Part shown: piece by piece, positions 23,226-38,400 of the stretch | How positions within the stretch are numbered: the stretch's first letter is position 1 | Layout of the letters: each line of letters opens with the position of its first letter | From: Neelides folsomi | Taxonomy: Eukaryota > Arthropoda > Collembola > Neelipleona > Neelidae | Direction: 5' to 3' | NCBI GenBank assembly: GCA_034687125.1 | Contig: JAQGBZ010000046.1 | Span: 62,001-126,000, forward strand | Length of the DNA: 64,000 nucleotides | Program-made: the position numbers and the translations under genes | The notes under the pieces: generated by a model | Databases searched by the model: none | The model's input: only the letters and a program-made list of their open reading frames with translations | What the model was told of the DNA's origin: nothing

Positions 23226-23468
23226 TCACACGTGAGATTCAAGAATATTGGCTGACAGGACCGTCGGGAGTGGATCGGTCGACGAAAGCCGCTTTGTCCC
23301 ATTTTTATCTTCAAGGACGAACCGAAGAATATCTGCAGTTCCACTCAAGGAGTGACGACGATGGGCTGATCGAGATTTTGTCACGCGGCTCGTCACTTCC
23401 GTCTTCACTTCATTGATGTCAAAACCATTCTCAGGTGGTAAACCAACACCAGACCAAGAAATTCCACT
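23226..23468 (-). other. Last coding exon of the RhoGAP gene
   Basis: This exon carries the conserved basic phospho-site-like block [15 protein letters not shown] and ends SHV-stop at 23226. Its acceptor (TTTTTCAG) joins the donor after 23566 in phase 0. It is separated here because the terminal HV residues could be a PDZ-type C-terminus, though the last three residues (SHV) fit the class I pattern only partly. Confidence 0.8.
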
Positions 23469-26400
23469 CTGAAAAATCAAATTCACTTTAATTAAATATC
23501 CCATTTAAGATTTATTTATTAAAATCAACAATAAAAGTTAGAAATTAATTATAAACTTTAATTACAATATTGGCTCGATGAAGGCTCGGGTCTCTATAAG
23601 AAATAAATGAAATGTTGGTAGGCCTTGGTTCGTCTCCCAATGAAGATTTCCTTCGCATCTTGACATGAACATCGCCATTGACCACGTAGTTGTTCGTTTC
23701 GACCGGAAGAGAAGAATATTTCTTTTCTTCTTCCTCGGTGATTTCGAGTGAATTTCCTCCTTCTCCGCTCGGCCGCAGGGACATCAATTTCGCATCTAAT
23801 GCTCGGCTCATTGAACTCACCAAGTCACTCCCTTTGAGATCCAAATAAACAAAATTAATTTATTTTCTAAACAAAATCCTAATCCCATTTTCTCCAATTC
23901 AACCCAATTCATCCATGCTATGAGATGATTATTGTTTGTGTGTTACTTGACCTAAACCAACAAGTTCTTGATTAACCCATTCATTCCCTCACTTCTACTA
24001 CTTGTTAAACTTCCAAGAAACAACTGTTAGTCAATTGAGGCATAATGACGCAAATGGTCCAGAGAAAAATTACATTTAAAAGAAATGAGATAATCTCATT
24101 TTCTCATGTTTTCAGTGACAAAACACTAACCGTACTTTACTAATCTAATCTTAAGCTTTTCTATCAATTAGGATTAATGAACCATTCAAGTTATACAAAG
24201 AGAGTGAATTAAGGTGTTTTGTTAAATTCTGTTACAGGATTTTGAAGGTAAAGTGAGTCTGAATTGCTAGGAATGAAAAGGCAGGGGAAAAATAATGGAA
24301 TGAAAAGGGCGACCTGTACCACCCACATTTTATAGAAGAGGAGTTGAAGAAGAAGAACAGAAAGTTGAGACTAAGAGGTCATGTGGCGAAAATTGGTATA
24401 CCAGTACCGCGGCCGTCTCACAATCATCACTAACCATATATTTAACCATGACGTTAAACAATTTAATATACAATTTATATGTATATACAATTTATATAAA
24501 CAATTTAAATACAATTTATAAATTGAATAAAAAATATCAAAATCAAATTAAAAGTAAATTCAAATATTAATGAAAATTACCATCAGAAGATCTCGGCGAC
24601 AAATCCTCTCTAGATCCACTGCTTCCATTAGCCAAATCTCTCAGCGAATCCAAAGAACCAAAAGCTTTAGGGTCATAGGGCGTATGGGAGTAGTCGAATT
24701 TCTTGAGCCTTTGCAACGTCCCACGAGTCGCCACTTTATTCGAATCAAACGAAGGAGAATTTCCATCTTTGTGCTCAATCTCTCCAAATGTTCTCTGGTT
24801 ATTCCCTGTCGGTGTGTTTACTTTCTTCGGCCCTTGCCCTGTGGGCGTCGTGGCAGTGGAGGGTGGTTTTGGCGGAAGGGAAGGAAGAGGGATGAAGGGT
24901 GATTTGAACGGGGCCGGGCCAAGGCGGATTGGCCATGTGGTGGCAGCAGCAGGATAGCCAGGCGGCGAGACAACACTTGAACTATTGTTTGAACTGATTG
25001 ATGAGGAACTAACATTGTGGGTGATGGAGTGAGGGAACTGTTGATGCCCTCGGTGATGGATGATGCCTGGAATTACATTTATAGTCACCATTAGATTAAT
25101 TGAATTAATTAGAATCAAAAGGGTGAGATTCGTGCTCGTGCTTAACTTTATGATATTTCTTAGATTCTAAAATTTTTAATAAAAGTAATAATTAATACTG
25201 TAATAATTGATCTTATAATTGAAATAGGCACATTGTACACGCTCTAGATGCATAAATCTATAAACATTTAGAGGCGGGATTGAAAATTCATTTACTTTCG
25301 ATCCTTACTTCCAGCCGCTGCGGGCAAAGTCGAAGAGGAAAAGAAAATCAAATATAAATACAGATAGAATGTATTCAAATGATAGAAAAAACAATTTAAT
25401 AGAAGAAGAATTGAACCAATATGAGAATTTAAAAACTTTCAGATTCAATTGAATAAAATTACTTGAAGGATTGTCAGCCAATTGGTCATAAAAGTCTTCG
25501 GTCTCCATATCATCTTTGGCTTTTCTCCACTCAGCTTCAAGCCTCAATTTCTCCATCCTCAGCCGATCCGCATCCTCTGACTTTTTAATTGGGACGTGGT
25601 TGACATTGGGCGAGCGGACGTTTGGTTCGCGATAGATCATGGCCCGCGTCTCCATTTCAAATTGCCTCACACGCTGTTCAGTTTCGGCTCCAAGGCCGGC
25701 GTACGATCGAATGAACCCTGATTCGTCCACCGTTGAACGTTCGCGATCCCAAGTTTCCAATGATTTCTGCGGCTGTGGTGGGGTCTTTGGTAATCCCTAA
25801 TTTTAAAACAACCAATTAATTCAATTTTTTATTTAGTTACATTGTAAATTAATAAAAGAATACAAGTATTGTAAAATGATTTGGCTTAAAATAAAGACCT
25901 AAGATAAGTGTTTAATTACATAAGTATTATGGGGCGGTCCTGGTTGACTATGTTGCTTCAAAACTTTTCTTTGAGCTGCTTGAATTAACGAAGCTCGAAT
26001 GTCACCTGCGAATAATTTAATTTAATTAGCCAGAATATCAAATAGTTATAAATCACGATAAAATAACTATTCGTTTTAAATTCATGTAAATTACAAAACT
26101 CACTCTCAATTTTGGTCCCAGGTGGTTGAATTTGAGATGGCGATTGAACACTTCCATTAACTTTCTCTTCGTCAGGGCTTGGAGAATCTCGTTCCTTCTC
26201 TTTAAACATTTCAGGTGCCTGAAACAAATTCAAATTATTATTTTCAATTAAGCTAATTAAATAATTGTACACACCTGAATAATTTATTAAATATATTAAC
26301 TAACCACATGCTAAGTGAATTAAAATATATTTAACATTAAAATTACATGATTAATGAGCAATTCCACAATCTTGCATTGATGTTTCATGTCATTGACCAT

Positions 26401-29400
26401 AGAAGCGACATTTTCCTCGGCCGTTCTCACGATTGTCGGTCCAAACACAATTGCCAGATTCTTCGGTTCCATCCGGTTCTTCTCCGAATTTTCGGCTACC
26501 TTCCTCAAATGCAAGAAAAGATGTCTGAGTGTTTCGTAGTTCACGTCCGGAAGATCGTTCACAAGGAAGGAGAGCCTTTCGAGAGCTTTCTGAGCATCCG
26601 CCTCACCAGCACCTTTAATGAACTCAGGATAGCGTTCAGAGGTGAGAAGCGGATCAGGAAGTTTGCGAAGAAATGATTTTAATAGACTCGAGATCACATG
26701 AACATCATTCCACCTTGGATCCTTTAAAACAAATCAAGTTAAATTAAAATTATTTAGCATTTATCTATAAATTAAGATAAACAATAATAAAATAAATCGT
26801 TATTTAATTAATAGCTTTTAAGTATTAATTAAACAAGTTTGTCTTACTTGTTCAGGACTAGGTTCATTTCCTTTATTTAAACTATCCGTGAGAGCCGCCA
26901 CTGCCGCATTGTTCCCAGGTATCCTATAAATCCCTACAACGTTCAGCCCCCGGGTCTCAACCGTCTCCACACAAAACTCCAAAACCCTCGGCACCAGCCC
27001 ACTCTCAGACATCGGACATTCATCCAACATCACTCCGAACGTCGCCCCCGACTCAGGAATACTTGAAGGGTTGAACGGCGGCGGGGTGGAATTTGAACTC
27101 GTCGAGTGCATTTTCTTCCATTGTCGTGCCACTTTCCCTTTCCAGGTTTTAGACTTAGGAGAAGTGGCCAGTGCTGTTGGGTTCGTTGGAAGGAGCAACC
27201 CCCCATTGTTTCCACTTGACCCAGGAGGAGCATAAGGAAGGAGGGATCGGAGCAATGAAGCTTTGGGGCTGCTTCCTTCAGCTTTCTCACTCTTAAAGTA
27301 ATTGTTATTCTCAGCAGAGGAACCTTGTTGACCTGTCAGCTCCTTCATCCAACTAGAGAGATCACTCGAATCTTCGGCTTGAATCAATGCCTCGACTGGT
27401 GGAACATTTTCCCCAGTGGTTTTCATCCTCAACACGTGTTTCCTCTTGGTGTAGTCATCGGCAGGTTCGATGAGCAGCCCGTCTTTGTCTTTAAGACCAA
27501 TGGTGAGGATGATGGAGGAATCTTCAGAGTTGGCAATGACTTCTTTGTTAACGCGTTCTTTACTCAAATAAAGGATTCCAGAACGGCGAATTTGAGCCCA
27601 GCCTTGACGCCAAGACCGGTAATATCCGCCCTTCTATAATTTAAAACAAATATGGATTATTTAAATAATCAAACGGCATTTATGATATTAAATAATTAAA
27701 CAAATTGTTAATCAAAGATGTTAATAAAAAAATTTATTGCTCTAATATTTATATGAAACAAATCCTATGTTAATGAAATTATTCTTGAAATTAATAAAAT
27801 AATCATGAATAATTAATAACTAATCAGTTAATAAGAAATTTAATTTTAAATATATGTTACATGCTTAAATTGAGTATAACATTAAGAGCATCAGTACTAG
27901 GAAGAAGTAGAAATAATTTAAATTTAATTTACCTTCGTATCCCCAACTCTGATTTTGAAATGAACTGGCCCTTCTTTGACAACGGCAGAGTCATCAGGGA
28001 TTTTATCAGAACGATATGATCCAAAGTGCCGGAACTCACTTGGACTAAAAATGAATTAAGTAATTTTCTCAATCACGAAGCCCAACATTCAAAATGAATA
28101 TAATGTATCAAACTATTCGTTAGTAAGGAAAATCACTAAAATCACGCAGAAGGTTTCCAGTTACATTTAAATGACACAGTTCAATGACATTCAGTACATT
28201 TGTTGTTGTTTAACATGAACTATATTACAAAAGTAACTTTAATATTTAATTCATGGCACAATAAAAGTAATAATAACATTATAGGAAGTCCCATTTTACC
28301 ATTCAAACAAAAATGCAAAGTTGTATAAGTTCTCAAATTATTATTTTTTGAGTTTACCGACCCTCGGCCAAATTATTTAATAATTTATTAGTTTAATACA
28401 TACACATTTCTAATGCAGTTCCAAATCATTACAATTCTTGTTAAATATTTTTCTTCAATACGAGCAAGAATTATTAATACAATTAATAAAAATATCTTAT
28501 ACTAAACAAAATTCCTCAAAACACTCTATGGCTTGTAAAAAGTAACATGAGACAAATGTAATAGACTATAGACGTAAAAATAAAATGAAACATTAATCAG
28601 TAATTGTACAATATGTTGAATTCAAAATATCTAGCTAACAGTGTGTATTAAAACAAAAATGATTGTATCTTACAAAATTACAATAACACCTAGTTATATG
28701 TGGTACATTTAATTAAAAATATTAAAATATATAATTTATAAAAATGTTCCGTATTATACAAAATTATATATATTATTAGTTAAGTATTTATAATTATATA
28801 ACATACCTAAATACCTTGTTAAATATAATTGTATTTAATAATTAGAGTAAATTGAATTTTTTGTGAAGTGATTGGAGTGTTGAGGAAATTATTAAAATCA
28901 TTAAATGTGAGTTGAAGATAGTTAAAATAGAGAAGGAGGTTTCAAAGCATGGCGGTATTTCATCTCGAGGGAGGAAAATGAGCCAACCTATCGTAATGAA
29001 ATCTGAAGGGTTGATGAGACGTTCGGTCTTCAAAGTATTGTCTTAAACGGAAGATCCGCCCTTTGTTGAACACTTCGCCGCTCAGAGTCTTGGCGACGCT
29101 TCTTCTCCTATGTGAAGTCGGAGGTGGACGGAGGAGAATTTCAACTTTACCAACCTCAACCTCACGGCCCTCAACCTCACTACTATTCCTCCAAGATAAG
29201 AAGATAAGAAATGAAGAAATCCAATTTGGGTTACCTTTTCGTGGGGCTCGTGGGGCTTCCGCTCTTCCGATCCATCTCAATAGGAGAGGAAGTTGCTTTC
29301 AGGTAGGAAACTCGTCGTACAAGCCGCTCGCTATCGTAGTCTATCAAATTCAAATTCAACATTAATTATTATATTCATTTATTGATAATTTGTTTAGTGA

Positions 29401-32400
29401 CTTTTAGAAAATATCATTTAAAAATTTCAAAATGTTATTAAAATTATATAAACTCACCTGGATCACCTTCTTTCTTCCTAAGTATCACATCAGTGCCTAC
29501 AAAAACAATTCAATGAATTTCCAAATATATTAACCAAAGCCATTATAAAACAAAACGACAAATAAAGCAAAAAAATGTGATTGTGATTGTGAATTGAAAA
29601 CAGACAAACAAGTGTGGTTGGGCAATATAAATGAAAAAGCGCATAATAAAAGAAAAATAAGAAAAACCTAAGCTTGGTTGAGTCTTAAAGGAGTTGTTAT
29701 AATTCTGGTCATTATTTCCTCGCCTCTTCTCCAAATATCCATTATTATTTAAACTCCCATTGTGCGAGTGGGATTTTAGCTTTGAGAAATCAACACTCCG
29801 TGTAGTAAAGTCCCCATCAAAACTGAAGTTCTTCGTTGTAGCGGAGAATTTCCTCACTGGCGGTTTCGGCCCTCTTTTCCTCTCTTCAGTAAGGAGTAAC
29901 GGAAGGTCCTTAGGACGTTGGGGCTTCGACTTGGCAAAAGTGTCCCTTTTCCCTTTACTATTCCCAACAGACGGAGGATACCCATCTACACCACTTCCAA
30001 TATCTTCAAAAAAACACCGCAAACCAAACAAGGGAAATTAAAAATCAAACATATCAGCCTGATCAAAATATAAGCGTGAAGCATCAATGATAAGTCTTTT
30101 AAATTTATTAAAGTAAAATTCAAAATAATAGTGAATGAAGATTTAAAATAATAAATATAGAAAATCAAGGAAGTGACACATTGTGTATTTTTTCAAAATA
30201 AAATAATCAGGTGCATTATTAAATTAAATATAACGTGTTAAAAAAATAAAATGGTAGTAAAATATTCAATCAAATAAACTTACCATTTTTGTGATTATGT
30301 CCAAGCAGTCTTAGGAATTCAATTTCATCGCTGCTATTGGGAATTGTGAGGTTCGTAGGTTTCCAATCCGGCGGTGGATCACAATGAAGTTTCCCACTTC
30401 CAACCGCCGTAATCCGATTCCTCGGGGCTCCATGTTCAGCCGCCCAAGCAGCCGCAGCCACGGCGGCCGCCGTTCTCCCATCCACTTTACTCTCATTCTT
30501 ATTCTCTCTCCAATCCACGCTCCCATTCTGTTCGTTCGTCGCATTGGCCACTCCGATCTTTGGCGGATCTGGCGGCCAAGGAACCTTTGTAAATTTTTGG
30601 GGTTGAGCATAAAATTCTTTAGGAAAGCCAGGAGTGGAGTTTTGTGTTGGAGCCCACAACATCGGCATGTTAGGCCTCTTCAAAAACTCTTCCTTCTGCT
30701 CACAACTCCGTCGGATCTTGTCGGCCATCAGGAGCATTTTCCCTTTATCTTCCCCTCCGTCGTCAGTTGCCGATGCGATTTGATCCGATCCGGACCCAGT
30801 CATCGTGACGAGCATAACAGGGCGATGGGGTTGAGCAGAAGAACTCAAATCGCTCACCAAATTGCTACTTGTGCTGTTGCCCATCATCATGAGCTCATTG
30901 GACCCGGAGCCAGCTGTACTAATACTGAACCTGTACCCAGGCCCCGCGGTTTTCCAAGAGTTCCCGCTATTGGGCGGGGCAGTGGAGAGACACTCCATAG
31001 AACCATAGCGATTATTATTCCCTATAACCGGCGGACTCAAAACTGTTAAAACACTTTCTGCACTCTTCGCCCCCGCCGACTTCTCATCCAATGTCGATCG
31101 GACTGTGAGATGGTTGAAGGGATAATAGGACTGTTGAGTCAAACGAGGTTCTTTGTAAAGGGAACTTGGATTGTTCAAATGGGACCAAGTGGGAGTCACA
31201 GGGGATTTGTAAGGTGTGGGACGAGGGAGATGGTTCAGGATTTGACCTCCTGATGAACCAGGAGGTCCGCTGCTAGGAAACGACATTTCGTTCAAGTTCG
31301 AAGGGTAAAACACGGATTCGTACGAGGACTCAACACTTTCTCTGGAAATCAAGTCTCCGGAATTGTACGGGGTCCGTCGATAAGGGCCAACAACGTTGTG
31401 GTTAAATGGCAAATTAGTTTCCGGTCTGTATGCCTTTTCTTCATAGAACTGTAAAATAATAATCATAGATTAATTTCATCATCTTAAATGAGCTTAAGTC
31501 GTCTATTTATAAGCTATGTTATTGACAAGTTTGTATTGTAATTTGATAATTTAATGTTAATTGCTACATTTGTATACACATTTAAAAGTATTTACAAATA
31601 TAATGAGATTTATACTTTGGTCAAGTTAGGTCATGTGTAATTTACAAAACCCATTAGAATAAAACTATTAAGGTAATATTTAAATACTACATCCATTGAT
31701 GCGTTGTTCAGCGCATTAACTACACGGATCATAATGTCGGATTTAATCCACAGAGCCAATTAATTAAATTTATGTTAGGTTATATTATTACTACTTAAAC
31801 AATTTTACTTTATATACAAATTTTGAATTAGTATTAAGTACAATTTTATCAAGTGAATAAGTAGGCGGAAAGGTGGATAGAAAAAGTGAGAGTTTGATTG
31901 TTATATAAAGAAAGAATATTAAATACGTGTAACATCCTTGAAGTTTCAAGTATTTGAGAATGAGTTGAGCAAGGCTAAACGCTAAAGTCGAGTCTTTGTA
32001 AATTTCTTGCAAGTAAACATGTGGGAGGGTTTGAAGTGAAGAAAAAAGGGTTTTGATAAAAACTTATATGAAAGACATTTGACTTCCAATCCTGTCCAAT
32101 ATTAAGACTCAATTAGAAGACGAAGGTGTGAGGACTCAATTTGGACATTTCCCTTTGACAATTTTCTGACGTTGTTCTCTTCAACCCTCCACACTTCACA
32201 CTCATTACACCTGCTATTATATTAACAATTATGATTACCCTAAATCTTCCTGCGAGTTTCCTAATTAAATATTCATTTCCGCTACTTTAAATCCTCTCAA
32301 CTAGCAATAAGCCCTTTACTAATGGGAATGTCAATGATTATTTAAATCAACCCTTTGCTTTTGTCATTTGACTTTACATTCCTACTTACATAAACTCAGA

Positions 32401-35400
32401 ACGTTAATAAGCCTATAAGACTTCTAACTTGGCAAGTCATCTAACCTAAATAAATAAAATTGAATGGAAACTCAACATCAACTCATTGGAAAAGTAGAGC
32501 AAGAACAATTAATCATAAATCAATAAAATAAAGTTTAATTTCTAAATAATTAAATAACACATTAAATACAATTAATGTTTAATATAATTATTCGTCATAG
32601 AGTAATAAAAAATAAGTTATATTAATTAAAAGAAAATACATATTCTTAATAAATTAGATGCTGAGTATTTTACAGGCTTTCATGAGATCAACTACTCGGA
32701 AAACTACCCTTTAATAATGAAAATCTACTCAAAATCCACTAAAAGGTAAGTAATGTTCAAATTCTAAAAATCTCCTTCTATCCATCTATTTGTAATAGAA
32801 TTTTCCAAGCAGGAAACGAAGGTTCCATCCTCCAAATAATTTGGCAAAGACAATTTTTAATTGGTTATAAATGGGAGTGAATCGACGTTTTCCTTCCATC
32901 TAATCGTCTCGAAATGAAGTTGCAGAAAGTTTTTAGCAAAGCAGACCCTCCTTTATATTACCTTCTAACATTCCTTGGAAGCTTCCCTCAATCACTTCAT
33001 TATCGCCCTCATCATCATGACTCCCTGAGTTCTCCATTCACACACACACCCGCAGAGGATTGCGTAGAGGAGAAGGAAAAAAGTCTCCGGTACGCCTCCT
33101 TATCACGTCTTGAATTAAACTCGAAGGAGGATGACAAGGAAGAATCTCTCTTTTTTATTCATTCGCAATAAGAAGACTTCTCTGCAGTGTGTTTGTGTGT
33201 GCAGAAGTCGCATAAGAGATAGAAAGACCTGAACAGGAGAAGATCACTGAAAGAAGATGTTTTATTGACTCACGGAGACTTGGCCATTTTTCCTCCACAC
33301 ACGCGTTGCTCGTTAAAGAATGCGAAAATTCTTCTTATAGTTTAAATATCTCTTGTTCAATTTGGTCGTCGAGGAGTTTCTAACTCACTCACAGATTTTC
33401 CTCTAACCCATTCCAAAAGACCTCATTAAAAAGAGGAAAGGTAATTTTGAACACGTGAAGGATCGAGGTGATGAAAGATGTGAAAAGGAAAAATTAGCTA
33501 CAAGACCTGCCGACTCTTAATTTCACATTCTTCCTCTCATATCTCCTTAGATTATAATTTAATAAAAAGATAATTGAGAAATTAAACCCCAAGATCAAAT
33601 CTCAAAACCAACACCAAATTAAGATTTTAAGATTAAAAAAATCTTAAATGTCGACCAATTATTTTTTTAATTAACGTTTCGTCTTCCCCGAATTTGGTAG
33701 TAAAAATTCTATCTTTTTAAATTAAACAATATAACGGTAAATTAAAGCAAGCAAAATTGGTTAATTGGCAAAAAGCTAAAAGCCATTAAAACAAATCTCA
33801 TCTACAGCCAATTTTATAATATTAACACAAATACACAACAAGTGAAATGTGAAATATAATAATGATATTGGCAAGTGAAATAGAGGTTGAATTAAAATGC
33901 AAAATATTATGTAAGCATTTAAGATGAAATATAATTTGGGTTGGGAGAAAAAAAGTGATTCTTAAAATAAGGTCCATGTGGGATAAAGGATTTCGGGAAT
34001 GCGGGTCGGGCGGAGAGAAAAGAAGAATGTGGAAGGGGCAATTAAGTCAAAAGAGAAAAGTGAGCGGGTGGATGAGGTTCATAAAAGAACTTCTTTCCTC
34101 TCCAGCCCACACACCAACTTCTGGAAGTCGGAAAGAGAAGTGTAATAAAGGAAATGATGATGATACATGTTTTGTGTGATGATATCTTACCAGCTGGAGC
34201 GTGTCGTACTGTTTCGGAGAGACCTCGAGGGCAAGTGAGTTCCCGGAGCTCTGGATGAAGTGGACCACCTGATCGTAACTCTTCCCGAAAACTCTCTTCC
34301 CATTCACGCTCACGATTCGATCTCCTTCATGGTTTCAAATCATAAATGCAAAAAAGGAAAACAAAAAAGTCAAACCACACGAAAATCATAAAAATGAAAA
34401 ATTATAAATTAAATGTGTAATTTCTTAAATTAGCAAAATTATAAAAATGTAAGATTAAAAATAAAACTAACTTTATTTTAAATCAAATAGCAAATGCCAC
34501 TCAATGTCAATCCACTCAATGAAAACATTTTTATGAATAATAGAAGAAATCTCAAGACAAACTATAAATTAATAATCAGCCTTTTTGTAATTAAATTAAA
34601 TATAAAAAAATATTTTATAGAGGCGATGATGACTAAAAAAGTTATGTAAAAGCAGGAAATCACTCTGCAGAACTCTTTACGATAAATATAAAATCCACTT
34701 CGCGAATAATAAAATTAAAAGTGTGAACGAACTCTCCCCAAGTCTCGAAGAAGTAAAGTAGTAAAATTGAAATTTAAAAGTTACACGGGCATTTATGACT
34801 CTCTTGCCCTCCATCAATTACAATGAAGAGATTTTACGAGCCGTCGTCTCATCTTCACTATTACTCAATATCTTATCAACCCTCGCGTACGCCGACAACC
34901 CTCGTAAAAACGAGTTCAAAAATAAAAGCGCTTTAAAAAACTCTGAGCAATTTCAGTCAAATTTTCATAAGGTTTAAAAAATTTTATCCTATGTACTACG
35001 TAAATATTTAAATATTATTTACCTAAAATCTTTACTAATAATAATGTCTGATCCAACTCGAGTAATGAAACGCGTCTGACTAACAAGATTCAAACCCGGG
35101 CTTCGTATTTATCCATCTTCAAACGCAGGCATTTAGGAGGGAACGTAGGAGTTGAACTTACAAGTTGAGATTTATATTTGAGGATGCGAATGCGTCAACT
35201 TTTACCGTCAACGCCTTCGCCGGGTTCTATTCATCATAAAGAACCGGCGAAACTCCCGGGTTTCCAAATGAATATAAAATGGTCCCTCCGTGACCTCCAC
35301 GACTTTTCCTCCTTTTAACTTCCATTTGACTTAACAACCCAAATCGCTCCAGGTAAAACAATCATTTGAAATAATGTATTTAAACTCTCCATTATACTCC

Positions 35401-38400
35401 CCCACAGAAATCCTACGCAATTTGTTTGGTATCATCTTATCTCGTCCAATTTTCATGTTTTTCGATACGAACCCCCACAATCAAGCTATATTCATGATCT
35501 TTAAAACATCATCATTCCACAAGTAAATTAAATTACGATTACCTAAATAATGTAATATTAAAACTTAATTTTTAATTTACGCGGATCCTAGTTTTATAGC
35601 TGTGACCTTTTGTAATAATCATTAAATAAATTAAACCTAAAGTTTAATTAACGGCAGAGTAATAAAAGTTTTATACTGACCTACGCAAAGACCGGCTCGA
35701 GAAGCTGGGCCATTCTCCCGGACACTTTTGACAAATATGGTGTCAACGGGCTCAGTTACCTTTCCGAGCCTCTTGCCCTCATCTCCTCCTTTCCCGTTCC
35801 GTCCACTCTCAGCCACTCGACCATCCTGAAATTAAATAAAATGATTAAAAACAAATTCCAACAAAAATTAATAAAATCAAATTCTCTGTAAATTAATAAA
35901 TTAATTTTTTCATAAACAGCAAAATACCTTGTAACCCCAAAATTTAATTAAATTGAAAATCAGTGGTCAATAAACAACTCTTATGAAGAAAGAACGTGAA
36001 TACAGCTGACAGGTCTTTACAAGTTCCCAGCTGTAGTAATAATTGTGATTCCCCAAATTTATCAAATGGTTAATCTACATTTATTCAAGGGGCTTTGTAG
36101 GCCAGCCAGGATAGTTAAAAAGAGCCGAAGGAGTCCAAGACTCGTTCGAATTCACGTTCTTCTCACTCTCGTCCCACTTTTCACAATAGGGCTCAAAAGA
36201 GAGAAAAGGTCTCTCCGTGTGCACGAGACCCATCCGCCAAGATTTCCAGAATGGATTCTAATTAGCCCAAAGTGACACTTTCCTCCTCCTCCTCCACGTC
36301 ATTCGAATAATCTTTCGTCATCCGACAATTTCATTTGACACTTTGATAATCCTTTGTTTGAAAAAAAATCAAACCATTTGCCATTCCACTCCTCGCCCCC
36401 TTAAAACTTTCTTCCAATTCTCTCAAATCAAATCCTCATATGAATTCACCTCATCTTTGCACTTTTTATTATTTAAATTAATAATCTAAAATCTTAAATA
36501 CAAAACCAATAGTATGTAAGTTCTTAATAAAAGCTTGTCTTATTTGAATTTAAATCCCATCTTAACCTTAATAGCCTTTCGTATTAAAAAAAATCTAATT
36601 CTGATTAATTCAGTATACATTTAAGTAATTTAAATAATATAAAAATGTCAAATTAAAATGGTCTATTAACATTAACAGTAATAGGAACTTGTACCCAAAT
36701 GGAATATTTGTAATTAACAAAGGCTGAATGGTTGAATTACACCAAGTTCACCTCAAAGTGCAGAATGACATTCTATCAACCTGTCAATAAAAATGGCGAA
36801 TAAGATAAAATTATGTGTTTTATATATTCAAAACGAATTAACAAACCGGCTTGTCAACTTCACCCTCTTCACCTTTACTTAAATTTCAATTCGTCCCATG
36901 TTCAATTTTACTAATATTGTCATTTTACATGGAATTCTTTTAAATCACGATCGTCAAGTCATTTAATTAAAAGGAAATTTGGAGTCAAATAACGTCTAGT
37001 TCACAGAATTCCCCTCATTATATTAAATCAATTCGGAATCAATTCAAAGGAGAGACACTGCACAGGAATGACTAATCGAATGACAAAATTCTGGCAAAGG
37101 AATTTCAAAACTTGATTCATTTTCTTCTACTTTCGACGCCTGTCCCCCTTTCATTGCACAGGTACATTTCATCTGTCAACTTATGAATTCCTCATTGGAG
37201 AATCTCAGTCGTCTCTCTTGGCTTAACATTGTGAGGATGAGAAAAGGTTAATTTATACAAAAAAGATTATTTGATCATTCGCAAGATTCGTCATAAGCCA
37301 ACAGGGCAAGAAACAGATATTCTCAATTCTTCAACTTCTCCGCTCCTTAATTGGCACCGCTTTAGATTATTCACTCTCATTTCCAAATGGAATTCACATA
37401 TACGAGACATAATACAAGAAAATCGACATGATTGAACTTAATCATGCACACACTCGGACCTGCCCCAAGTCAAAGATCACACATCCCATGAGTTTTTTTT
37501 AAATAACTCCCTTAAAAACGACTACCACTTTATTAAGAACCCATGACGAGTCTCTATCTGTATATAGAACCAGAACATGTACGGAAGAACTAGTGAGAGG
37601 GATTTTCTAATCCTTCTTTTTTTCGCCTACATCTCTTTTACCAAGTTGAATTCATTAATAAAGTTAATAAACAATACAAACACTCATGTGTTGTATGTCT
37701 AAAAGTTCCATTTTCTCCACACCAAAGGGGTCCGTGTTGTTCAAAAAGAACCATCATTAAAATTCTTTCTCATAAGGAGCGAAAAAGGAAATGAAGTAGC
37801 GTATGATCAACAAACACGAAATATAAAAAATGTAACAACATCCAAATGAAATATAGAAAATGAATGAAATTTGAACTTTTCGCTATTTAATGGCCTCATC
37901 GGCACTTGGCTCATTTTGTACAACTATAAAGAATATAAGTATAAAATAAATAAATATTTATAAAGGCTTCTTATATAGAGTGAGAATCATTTGGACGAAG
38001 TAAAGGAGATTTTCTCTTTTCTCAACATCTCGTCCGCCCACCTTTCCGTCTCCTTTCTCATCTCAAAGATGTGTGAGAAGGCAGGAGGCAGGTGAGGCAG
38101 GTATTGAGATTGAGAGAGACAAATGAGACGGAGTGAAATTGGAATTCATCTACTCCACACACGGAATTTGATCTTTATAACTGATTTTTACGCATTGTTC
38201 ACGACGCTCCGGCCCCAATGACGCGTTCAACTCCACGATAATGCGAACCTCGCAAGAACCTCGAAAGGAGTGAACGAACGGATGGGAAATTAGTAAATGA
38301 GTCTAATGAGTTATTAGAGCACAGCGAGGAAGACTCCCATTTCGCTAATTACTCCACTCACAAATACAAGAAAAACATTCTATCTGCAATTACCTTATTC

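Noticed and set aside
30384-31049. Plus-strand frame of 221 codons
   Set aside because: Antisense shadow of the large Ser/Pro-rich RhoGAP exon, with no family features of its own.
35041-35115. Possible tRNA on the minus strand (sequence resembling a B box, GGTTTGAATC)
   Set aside because: No matching A box, anticodon arm or acceptor stem could be built around it.
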